NCBI GenBank assembly: GCA_015654965.1
Contig: JAATGD010000115.1
Coordinates: forward strand, 1-8,753
Direction of reading: 5' to 3'
From: Hyphomicrobiales bacterium
GTDB taxonomy: Bacteria; Pseudomonadota; Alphaproteobacteria; Rhizobiales; Rhizobiaceae
DNA: 8,753 nt
Part shown: one piece after another, positions 1 to 5,821 of the stretch
How positions within the stretch are numbered: the stretch's first letter is position 1
How the letters are laid out: every line of letters begins with the position of its first letter
Position numbers and translations under genes: made by a program
Notes under the pieces: generated by a model
What the model was told of the DNA's origin: nothing
What the model saw: the letters and a program-made list of their open reading frames with translations, nothing else
Database searches by the model: none

Positions 1-1054
1 CCCGCACCAGAATGCCGTGAACCTTTTCCAGATGCGGTGCCGGGTCTTCGCTTTCAAAGACTTCTGCTTCGATCCAGTCCAGATTGACCTTGACCTTGTT
101 GGCAATGCAACCGTGCTGAAGCGCTTCAATAAGCGACTTATAGGCATCCTTAAGCTCGGTATATTTGCCAACGACGGCAATGGTCACTTCGCCTTCAGGA
201 TTATGGATCAGGTGGGATATGCCTTCCCAGCGTTCCATACGAGGTTTTGGAGCAGGCTCGATACCGAAAGCTGCGAGAACTTCGTTGTCGAGACCCTCCT
301 TATGATATGCAATCGGCACATCATAAATGGACGAAACATCGAGCGCCTGAATGACTGCGCTTTCACGCACATTACAGAACAGCGACAGCTTGCGACGTTC
401 GGAAGCTGGAATCTCACGATCCGCACGCACCAGAAGAATATCCGGAGCAATACCGATTGAACGCAGTTCCTTGACCGAATGCTGTGTTGGCTTGGTCTTA
501 AGTTCGCCTGCCGCTGGAATATACGGCATCAATGTGAGATGGATATAGACCGCGCTGTTGCGTGGCAGTTCATTTCCGAGCTGACGAATAGCTTCAAGGA
601 ACGGCATGGCTTCGATATCGCCAACCGTACCGCCGATTTCGCAAAGAACGAAATCATATTCGTCATTGCCTTCAAGGATGAAATTCTTGATTTCATCTGT
701 GACGTGCGGAATGACCTGAACCGTCGCACCGAGATAATCGCCGCGGCGTTCTTTCTCAATGATATTACGGTAAATACGACCGGTGGTGATATTGTCCCGC
801 TGATTGGCTGGACGACCGGTGAACCGCTCGTAATGGCCCAGATCAAGGTCTGTTTCAGCACCATCGTCAGTGACGAACACCTCACCATGCTGGTAAGGCG
901 ACATCGTGCCAGGGTCGACATTGAGATAAGGGTCGAGTTTACGGATACGCACGCGGTAACCACGTGCCTGAAGGAGTGCAGCCAGTGCTGCGGCAGCTAT
1001 GCCTTTTCCTAGGGAAGAAACCACGCCGCCAGTGATGAATACATATCGCGCCAT
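1..1054 (-). CDS. pyrG: CTP synthase, N-terminal two thirds (C-terminus beyond window)
   Basis: CTP synthase is a cytoplasmic enzyme that makes CTP from UTP, ATP and glutamine, the last step of pyrimidine nucleotide synthesis. The first 351 residues are visible; about 190 more would be expected (E. coli PyrG has 545), so the glutaminase catalytic triad lies outside the window. Translation from the ATG at 1054-1052 gives the amidoligase domain: a P-loop GGVVSSLGKG at residues 9-18 with Lys17, the Mg-binding Asp71 (in DLDLGHYERF) and Glu139 (in CEIGGTVGDIE), and the UTP-site motif KTKPTQHSVKELRS at about 186-199. The glutaminase domain begins near residue 290 (VTIAVVGKYTELKDAYKS). The start matches the conserved family N-terminus; its Shine-Dalgarno is weak (GAGA about 10 nt upstream). 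The last complete codon reads Arg where the family has Pro (HGILVPGG); see findings. No other reading fits. Confidence 0.97.
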   Translation of the reverse strand, partial: MARYVFITGGVVSSLGKGIAAAALAALLQARGYRVRIRKLDPYLNVDPGTMSPYQHGEVFVTDDGAETDLDLGHYERFTGRPANQRDNITTGRIYRNIIEKERRGDYLGATVQVIPHVTDEIKNFILEGNDEYDFVLCEIGGTVGDIEAMPFLEAIRQLGNELPRNSAVYIHLTLMPYIPAAGELKTKPTQHSVKELRSIGIAPDILLVRADREIPASERRKLSLFCNVRESAVIQALDVSSIYDVPIAYHKEGLDNEVLAAFGIEPAPKPRMERWEGISHLIHNPEGEVTIAVVGKYTELKDAYKSLIEALQHGCIANKVKVNLDWIEAEVFESEDPAPHLEKVHGILVR

Positions 1055-1290
1055 GGGCTTATCTCGTTAGACTTTCTTGATTGATTCCGCCACTAAAAAA
1101 TGCGCTTGCGAGCATTTTTTCTCCGAACAGACGGTAATCGCCGTTAAACCCCGAGCATGCCAGCCCAAACGAAAATCATGCGCGGCCATAAAGCCGAACA
1201 CGAACATGATCTATCTCTTAATAGCCACGCCTCGGCTTTACCATGGCGAAGGACGAAATCCACAGCTTCCGTTATTCCCGACCAAAATGA
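1055..1290 (-). promoter_or_regulatory. pyrG upstream region and presumed leader, no gene
   Basis: This 236-bp stretch lies between the transpeptidase terminator and the pyrG start and must carry the pyrG promoter. I could not place a convincing -35/-10 pair on the minus strand. Two structures are visible: a hairpin at 1095-1120 (separate entry) and a longer-range imperfect inverted repeat whose arms are 1185-1197 (GCCATAAAGCCGA) and 1232-1247 (TCGGCTTT, three unpaired bases, ATGGC), about 34 nt apart. Short open frames crossing the region on either strand resemble no known protein and run into the palindrome and terminator, so I do not call them genes. Confidence 0.5.
1095..1120 (-). promoter_or_regulatory. 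Terminator-like hairpin in the pyrG leader
   Basis: A perfect 9-bp inverted repeat, AAAAAATGC at 1095-1103 and GCATTTTTT at 1112-1120, encloses an 8-nt loop. On the minus strand it is followed by AGTGGCGG and ends 40 nt before the pyrG ATG. The 3' arm ends in six T, as in an intrinsic terminator, but the stem holds only two G:C pairs and would be weak. It may be an attenuator-like element, a backup terminator for read-through from upstream, or a chance A/T-rich palindrome. The shape is seen directly; any regulatory role is inference. Confidence 0.35.
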
Positions 1291-1318
1291 AAAAAGCCGG
1301 GCACAAGCCCGGCTTTTT
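1290..1318 (-). terminator. Intrinsic terminator of the L,D-transpeptidase gene
   Basis: A perfect 12-bp stem, AAAAAGCCGGGC at 1291-1302 and GCCCGGCTTTTT at 1307-1318, closes a 4-nt loop (ACAA on the plus strand). The core has seven consecutive G:C pairs. On the minus strand the stem ends in a run of six T (1295-1290). It lies 84 bp beyond the transpeptidase stop codon and ends that transcript before pyrG. The symmetric A/T flanks could also let it work on the plus strand, but no plus-strand gene reads into it. Confidence 0.88.
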
Positions 1319-1350
1319 CAGATGCGACATGGCAGTAGGTGGTGGTGACG

Positions 1351-1393
1351 CATGTCTTTATCCCAAAACCGGTTCCCACTTTTGGGAGACATG
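1351..1393. repeat. REP-like imperfect palindrome
   Basis: Outer arms CATGTCT (1351-1357) and AGACATG (1387-1393), then inner arms CCCAAAA (1362-1368) and TTTTGGG (1380-1386), fold into a 14-bp stem with a 4-nt one-sided bulge (1358-1361) and an 11-nt loop (1369-1379). From memory, palindromes of this pattern (catgtc, tccc, aaaccggtt, cacttttggga, gacatg) are scattered in many copies between genes in Brucella/Ochrobactrum and other Rhizobiales; the copy number in this genome cannot be seen here. It lies 8 bp past the transpeptidase stop codon, between the gene and its terminator, so it would be transcribed in the 3' untranslated region, where such elements can stabilise mRNA ends. Read as protein on the plus strand it gives the spurious tail PKTGSHFWET. 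Confidence 0.75.
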
Positions 1394-1401
1394 ATTCAGG
1401 A

Positions 1402-2100
1402 TCAAAGAACCACGACCTCGGTACCCAGTCCCACACGTTCATAAAGGTCCATGACGTCCTCATTGATCATGCGGAAGCAGCCGTTCGACGCTGAGCTACC
1501 GATCGTCCAGGGCTGCACTGTGCCGTGAATACGGACATAGGTGTCCTTGTTGCCCTGAAAGAGATAAAGCGCGCGAGAACCCAGCGGATTGCCCGGACCA
1601 CCGTCCATGCCGTTTTTAAAACGGCCATATTGTGAAGGGTTGCGTTCAATCATTTCCTTGGTCGGAATCCAGCGCGGCCATTCGCGCTTGGCATTGATCT
1701 TGGCCGTGCCCTTGAATTCAAGCCCCTGCTTGCCAACCGCGATACCGTAACGGCGCGCAGTCGAGGACGTTTCGACGAGATAAAGGAAACGCTGCTGCGG
1801 ATCGATGACGATCGTGCCGGGATTATAACCGCTAAAGGCTACTTCCTGCGGGCGAAATTTCGGATCGACATTATAACGGTTGAGCGAAACGCCTTTTGGC
1901 CCGCTCTGCTTCTTTGCGGCTTTCTTGGATTTCGCAGGCTTTGAGCGGGCTTCCCCCGTCGCAGCAACCTGCTGCACATTGGTCGTTACGGCCTCATCAA
2001 ATGCCGTATCGGCCTTGATGGGAGAAGCTGCAAAAGCCGGCATGGCGATTGCAACACAAAGTCCCGCAATGCCTGCGATAAGTGTGCGCGGTGAAGACAT
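1402..2100 (-). CDS. Secreted L,D-transpeptidase (YkuD domain)
   Basis: The 232-residue precursor belongs to the YkuD/ErfK family, periplasmic enzymes that form 3-3 peptidoglycan cross-links or attach proteins to peptidoglycan; in Brucella, members of the family anchor outer-membrane proteins to the wall. A signal peptide covers residues 1-24 (hydrophobic core LIAGIAGLCVAIAM, likely cut after AFA). A Lys/Ala-rich linker follows at about 50-70, and the YkuD domain runs from about 95 to the C-terminus. The catalytic motif is complete: His192 in RIHG and SNGCFRM at 205-211 with nucleophile Cys208 and Arg210. I chose the ATG at 2100 rather than the in-frame one at 2139, because it directly precedes the signal peptide and has GGGAA about 8 nt upstream. 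It appears to be a monocistronic unit, with terminators before (secG) and after it. Which paralogue this is, and whether it cross-links peptidoglycan or attaches a protein, cannot be told. Confidence 0.93.
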   Translation of the reverse strand: MSSPRTLIAGIAGLCVAIAMPAFAASPIKADTAFDEAVTTNVQQVAATGEARSKPAKSKKAAKKQSGPKGVSLNRYNVDPKFRPQEVAFSGYNPGTIVIDPQQRFLYLVETSSTARRYGIAVGKQGLEFKGTAKINAKREWPRWIPTKEMIERNPSQYGRFKNGMDGGPGNPLGSRALYLFQGNKDTYVRIHGTVQPWTIGSSASNGCFRMINEDVMDLYERVGLGTEVVVL

Positions 2101-2163
2101 GATCAGTTCCCGAAAATACAAGCCCAACAGCTGCCGCAACTTTTTGCGGATTAGCTTTTACCT

Positions 2164-2192
2164 TCCATACTGTGAATGCAGGCCCGTTTCAA
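2164..2192 (-). promoter_or_regulatory. Possible sigma-70 promoter of the transpeptidase gene
   Basis: On the minus strand TTGAAA (2192-2187) is followed after 17 bp by TATGGA (2169-2164), about 64 bp before the start codon. The -35 fits well; the -10 matches consensus at only three positions. A small hairpin (CCGCAA at 2134-2139, TTGCGG at 2144-2149, 4-nt loop) would lie in the leader. The secG terminator just upstream means a promoter is needed in this gap, but the exact hexamers are a guess. Confidence 0.3.
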
Positions 2193-2265
2193 TTCATAGC
2201 GAAGTCAGCTTGATGCAAATTGCTGCGGCTATTGCCTGCTTGCAACACTTTGCGATGGAGTGGTT

Positions 2266-2300
2266 AAAAAACAGAAAACCAGCCATGAAGGCTGGTTTTC
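2266..2300 (-). terminator. Intrinsic terminator of secG
   Basis: A perfect 11-bp stem, GAAAACCAGCC at 2274-2284 and GGCTGGTTTTC at 2290-2300, has a 5-nt loop. On the minus strand it is followed by TG and six T (2271-2266). It begins 26 bp past the secG stop codon and closes the tpiA/secG side before the transpeptidase gene. Confidence 0.88.
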
Positions 2301-2325
2301 ACATTTTCACTCTTTTGAAGATTCT

Positions 2326-2757
2326 TTACTGCGAATCCGGGACGCCATTTGCCGGCGTCTGCGGCGTGACCGGAGCCTGTGGCTCGCTTGTGCCAGTAGG
2401 AGCGGCAGGCGCTGCCGGTGCACTCTGATCATTGCTGCGCGATGATTCTCCACCCAGCTGGTTGAGAATGCCGCCGCCAGGTGCGCTCTGGCTGCCGGTC
2501 GCGGCCGGAATACGGTCGAGAATATCCGTCGGACGTTCACCGTAACGCGCCATGATGCCGAGAATAAGCGAGGTCGCAAAAAAGCCGACCGCCAGAATAG
2601 CCGTGGTGCGCGTCAACGCGTTGGCAGCGCCACGCGCGGTCATGAAGCCGGAACCGCCACCGATGCCCAAGCCCCCACCTTCAGAACGCTGGATAAGCAC
2701 AACGCCGACAAGCGCCAGAACGATCAACAAATGAATGACAATGACTACGGTATCCAT
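2326..2757 (-). CDS. secG: Preprotein translocase subunit SecG
   Basis: SecG is the small inner-membrane subunit of the SecYEG translocon and assists SecA-driven export. The 143-residue product shows the family layout: transmembrane helix 1 at about 4-22 (VVIVIHLLIVLALVGVVLI), the conserved loop QRSEGGGLGIGGGSG at 23-37, then TARGAANALTRTTAILA leading into helix 2 at about 51-70. After RYGERPTDILDRIP the C-terminal 60 residues form a hydrophilic Gly/Ser/Pro/Ala/Gln-rich tail, longer than in E. coli SecG (110 residues), as is usual in alphaproteobacteria. The ATG at 2757 starts the conserved MDTVVIVIHLLIV; the Shine-Dalgarno is weak. The gene follows tpiA by 157 bp on the same strand with no terminator between, so it may be cotranscribed with tpiA as well as having its own promoter. 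Confidence 0.95.
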   Translation of the reverse strand: MDTVVIVIHLLIVLALVGVVLIQRSEGGGLGIGGGSGFMTARGAANALTRTTAILAVGFFATSLILGIMARYGERPTDILDRIPAATGSQSAPGGGILNQLGGESSRSNDQSAPAAPAAPTGTSEPQAPVTPQTPANGVPDSQ

Positions 2758-2901
2758 GGGTAACGGTCTTTACGTCCCTGATCTTTAAAGCAGCGCCTGA
2801 CGATTGGCCGATGGCCTTGCACCTTGCCTGCGTGATAAATAGATGCGGCTCCTTACACGCTATTGCGCGATAATCCAAGCCCCGCCCAGACGATTGATGG
2901 A

Positions 2902-2930
2902 ATTATAAGGGCAGTCAAAAATTCCGGTAA
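2902..2930 (-). promoter_or_regulatory. Possible secG promoter overlapping the end of tpiA
   Basis: On the minus strand a perfect TATAAT (2907-2902) lies just past the tpiA stop codon, with TTACCG (2930-2925, three of six matches to the -35 consensus) 17 bp upstream, inside the last tpiA codons. It would give a leader of roughly 135-140 nt before secG. A TATAAT hexamer is expected a few times by chance in a window this size, so this is only a candidate. Confidence 0.3.
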
Positions 2931-3682
2931 ATCTCGCATATGGCTAGAAAATCGCTCGCTTTCAAGCTTGCACCACCAACCAATGCGCCATCGACATCCG
3001 CAATGCCAAGCAATTCGGCTGCTTTCGATGGCTTGACCGAGCCGCCATAGAGCAGGCGCATATGCGAACCTGCAACGCCAAAGCGTTCAGCCAGTTGCTC
3101 GCGCATGAAAGAATGCGCGGCATGAACATCCTGCAATGTCGGCGTCAGTCCCGTGCCGATAGCCCAGACAGGCTCATAGGCGATGATGGTGTTCTCGGCA
3201 TTCGCACCTTCGGGCAGTGAGCCTGCAAGCTGGCCGCCGATCACTTCCAGCGTGCGTTCGGCCTGACGTTCATCCGCCGTCTCGCCAACGCAGACAATTG
3301 CAACAAGTCCCGCAGCCCATGCGGCTTCAGTTTTTGCCTTCACGATATCGTTGGTTTCACGATGATCCGTGCGGCGCTCGGAATGGCCGATAATCACATG
3401 GCTTGCGCCAGCCTCTTTGAGCATCTGCGCCGAAATATCGCCCGTATGCGCACCGGACACGTTGAAGTGATTGTCCTGACCGCCCAGTCCCACCGTGGTT
3501 TCGCCGGACAATGTTTCAGCGGCGCGTGAAAGAAGCGTCGCAGGCACGCAAATGACGGCATCCAGCTTGCGTCCCAGATCGGAACTCAGCCCTGCGGCAA
3601 TCGCTCGCAATTCGGTGAGAGATTCTCCCGTGCCATTCATCTTCCAGTTGCCAGCGACCAGCGGACGGATACCCGGAGTCAT
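2915..3682 (-). CDS. tpiA: Triose-phosphate isomerase
   Basis: This cytoplasmic TIM-barrel enzyme interconverts dihydroxyacetone phosphate and glyceraldehyde 3-phosphate in glycolysis and gluconeogenesis. The 255-residue product has the full catalytic set: Asn12 and Lys14 in AGNWKMNG, His100 in IIGHSERR, Glu170 in AYEPVWAIGTG (residues 168-178, including the flexible loop 6), and the phosphate-binding segments YGGSVKP (212-218) and GALVGGASL (232-240). I chose the ATG at 3682: it begins the usual MTPGIRPLVAGNWK and has a strong GAGGAG 6 nt upstream. An open frame extends to 3736, but the extra 18 residues do not look like the family. It is the first gene of the leftward group, followed by secG. 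Brucella also carries a second TPI-like enzyme for erythritol use; the context here (secG, pyrG) fits the glycolytic one. Confidence 0.96.
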   Translation of the reverse strand: MTPGIRPLVAGNWKMNGTGESLTELRAIAAGLSSDLGRKLDAVICVPATLLSRAAETLSGETTVGLGGQDNHFNVSGAHTGDISAQMLKEAGASHVIIGHSERRTDHRETNDIVKAKTEAAWAAGLVAIVCVGETADERQAERTLEVIGGQLAGSLPEGANAENTIIAYEPVWAIGTGLTPTLQDVHAAHSFMREQLAERFGVAGSHMRLLYGGSVKPSKAAELLGIADVDGALVGGASLKASDFLAICEIYRNF

Positions 3683-3902
3683 TGCATTCTCCTCACTCTT
3701 CTTCATAAGGGCGTATTCAGGCCCCATAGAGGCCATGGCGCACCAAAAGTCGCAATTGAGTAAGCATATTCGTGCCGCAATGCAAATGTTCTTGGCGACA
3801 AAGACGCATTGAGTCCTTGCATAAAAGCCTTGCTTGAGGTTATCCCCTGACAGGCTTCATCATTCAAAGCCTGAGCCTTGTATCATTATCGAAGGGTTTC
3901 CC
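3683..3902. promoter_or_regulatory. Divergent intergenic region between tpiA and ppiD
   Basis: This 220-bp stretch has to hold the promoters for both directions. For tpiA a possible pair on the minus strand is TTGCGA (3755-3750), an 18-bp spacer and CTCTAT (3731-3726), about 45 bp before the start; it is a weak match. I found no convincing pair for ppiD. The ppiD-proximal part contains three short complementary blocks: AAGCCT (3825-3830), CAGGCTT (3851-3857) and AAGCCTG (3867-3873). The middle block can pair with either neighbour. No gene is seen. Confidence 0.4.
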
Positions 3903-5789
3903 ATGCTCGACAGCCTGCGTTCTGCCGCTCAATCCTGGATCGCCAAGCTCCTGCTCGGTCTTCTCGTCCTGAGCTTTGCGGCCTGGGGCATCTCGGATGC
4001 TTTCCGAAGTGATGCGTCCGGCACCGCTGCCCTGAAAGCAGGCGGATCGGAAGTGAGCGCGTTCGATTATCGCTTTGCCTATGAGCAGCAGGTCATGCGC
4101 CTGTCGCAGCAGTTTCGCCAGCGCCTGACACGTGATCAGGCCAAGGCCATTGGCGTCGATAATCAGGTTCTGGCCCAGCTTGCCGCGGGCGTCGTGCTCG
4201 ATGAAGGCGCACGCAACATGAATCTCGGTCTGTCAAAGGACGGCATTGCTCGCCTCACGGCTGAAGATCCGGCCTTTCAGGATACGAGCGGCAATTTCAG
4301 TCGAACACAATTCGATGCGGTCTTGCGCCAATCCAATATCCGCCCGCAGGATTATCTCGACAATCGCGCCAAGGTCGCACGCCGTCAGCAGATCATCGAA
4401 GCCATCACTGATGGCATAAAAATGCCCGATGCCATGCTCAAGGCGCTCAGCCTTTATCAGGGCGAAAGCCGTAGCGTCGATTACATTACCCTTGCGGCTG
4501 AACAGGCAGATACTGTTCCAGCCCCAAGCGACGATGTTCTGAAAGCCTATTTTGAAGAGCATAAGGCCGACTACAAGGCACCCGAATATCGCAAGATCAC
4601 CTATGTGAAGCTGGAGCCGTCCGACATTGCTGATCCGGCTGCCGTCATGCAGGACGAGATTTCGGAATATTATGAAGCAAACAAGGCGCGTTTTGGTTCT
4701 ATCGAAAAGCGCACAATCGAACAATTGAACTTCGCGGATGAGGCGAGCGCCCAAAGCGCCCAGCAAAAAATTGCCGCCGGAACCGACTTTCTTGAACTCG
4801 CCAAGGAACAAGGCAAGTCCGAAGACGACGTAAAACTTGGCACCTTTGAAAAGGACGCCATTCCTGATCAGGCCATTGCCGATGCGGCTTTTGCGCTTGC
4901 CGAAAATGGCGTCAGCCCCGTTGTCAAAGGCAGCTTTGGCCCGGTTATCCTGCGTGTGACGGCGATTGAACCGGCGCATACCAAGGCGCTTGCAGAGGTC
5001 GAAGGTGAAATCCGTCAGACCCTTGCCACCAATATTGCGGCCAGCAGCATCAGCGGTATTCACGATTCTTACGAACAGCAGCGTTCCGATGGCGCTTCCA
5101 TGGCCGATGTCGCCAAAAGCCTCAGCCTGAAAGCCGTGACCATTGACGCCATCGACGAAGAAGGCAAGGACGTTTCCGGCAAGACGGTCGAATTGCCGAA
5201 TGCACAAGCGCTTCTGCCTGCCATCTTTGAAGCCGATCAAGGGTTCGACAATGATGCCCTAACTTTGGGTAACAGTGGCTACCTGTGGTATCAGGTGGAT
5301 GGTGTAACCCCTGCCCGCGACCGCACGCTTGATGAAGTCAAGGATGATGTGATCGCGGCATGGAAGGGTGAGGAAGCCGTCAAGCGCCTCAATGCGCGTC
5401 TGGACGAGCTGAAGAAACGCCTCGACAGCGGAACATCGCTCGATGCGCTTGCATCCGAGCTTGGCCTCGAAAAACAGACCAAGCGCGGTATTACCCGCAA
5501 CACCAATGATGCGGAAATCGGCTCTGCCGCTGCGGCCCAGATTTTCCGTGGCTCCAACGGCTTTACCGGCACGGCTGCGGCATCGTCAGCGGACGCGCAG
5601 ATTCTGTTCAAGGTGACGGAAGTGACCGATCCTGCATCCACGGGACCGGAATCGGTTTCCGACCAGCAGAAGACCTATCTTGCCGACAGCCTCTCCAACG
5701 ATCTCATCGACCAGATGGTGGGCGAGTTCCAGAAGCAATATCCGGTCAAGATAAACCAGACGGTCATCAACAATGCGCTTGCACAATAA
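3903..5789 (+). CDS. ppiD: Membrane-anchored periplasmic chaperone, PpiD/SurA-N family, parvulin-like
   Basis: The 628-residue protein matches PpiD in length (E. coli 623) and layout: a short cytoplasmic N-terminus, one transmembrane anchor at about 13-30 (IAKLLLGLLVLSFAAWGI), then a large periplasmic part. Residues about 35-240 form the SurA-N-like chaperone region (FDYRFAYEQQVMRLSQQF, VLAQLAAGVVLDEGARNMNL, FQDTSGNFSRTQFDAVLRQ). A parvulin-like domain covers about 245-355 (FLELAKEQ, DAAFALAENGVSPVVKGSFGPVILRV), followed by a further helical region with a charged segment at 485-510. Such proteins sit at the SecYEG exit and help newly exported proteins fold. The usual GxHII histidine is GPVIL here, so rotamase activity is doubtful. 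I chose the ATG at 3903 because AAGGG lies 6 nt upstream and the anchor follows at once; the in-frame ATG at 3834 would add 23 unconserved residues. trpD follows after 32 bp. The symbol is by family resemblance. Confidence 0.88.
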   Translation: MLDSLRSAAQSWIAKLLLGLLVLSFAAWGISDAFRSDASGTAALKAGGSEVSAFDYRFAYEQQVMRLSQQFRQRLTRDQAKAIGVDNQVLAQLAAGVVLDEGARNMNLGLSKDGIARLTAEDPAFQDTSGNFSRTQFDAVLRQSNIRPQDYLDNRAKVARRQQIIEAITDGIKMPDAMLKALSLYQGESRSVDYITLAAEQADTVPAPSDDVLKAYFEEHKADYKAPEYRKITYVKLEPSDIADPAAVMQDEISEYYEANKARFGSIEKRTIEQLNFADEASAQSAQQKIAAGTDFLELAKEQGKSEDDVKLGTFEKDAIPDQAIADAAFALAENGVSPVVKGSFGPVILRVTAIEPAHTKALAEVEGEIRQTLATNIAASSISGIHDSYEQQRSDGASMADVAKSLSLKAVTIDAIDEEGKDVSGKTVELPNAQALLPAIFEADQGFDNDALTLGNSGYLWYQVDGVTPARDRTLDEVKDDVIAAWKGEEAVKRLNARLDELKKRLDSGTSLDALASELGLEKQTKRGITRNTNDAEIGSAAAAQIFRGSNGFTGTAAASSADAQILFKVTEVTDPASTGPESVSDQQKTYLADSLSNDLIDQMVGEFQKQYPVKINQTVINNALAQ

Positions 5790-5821
5790 GGGCGGTCAAG
5801 AACTGGAAAGCGAAAACAGGT

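Noticed and set aside
1077..1394. Open frame of 105 codons on the plus strand in the pyrG-transpeptidase gap
   Set aside because: It runs through the intrinsic terminator and the REP-like palindrome, ends in the typical spurious tail PKTGSHFWET, has no ribosome site and resembles no family.
1880..2428. Plus-strand frame of 182 codons over the transpeptidase start and secG end
   Set aside because: It is antisense to two real genes and crosses the secG terminator; no domain is recognisable.
2681..2878. Short minus-strand frame spanning the secG start and the secG-tpiA gap
   Set aside because: It overlaps the conserved secG N-terminus in another frame and resembles nothing known.
3683..3736. 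Longer tpiA start adding 18 residues
   Set aside because: The strong Shine-Dalgarno lies before the ATG at 3682 and the family begins at MTPGIRPLVAGNWK; the extension is not conserved in kind.
3834..3902. Longer ppiD start adding 23 residues
   Set aside because: AAGGG precedes the ATG at 3903 and the short charged N-terminus plus membrane anchor fits the family from there.
4233..5240. Open frame of 335 codons on the minus strand inside ppiD
   Set aside because: It lies entirely antisense to a well-supported gene, shows no recognisable domain, and is explained by the codon use of ppiD.
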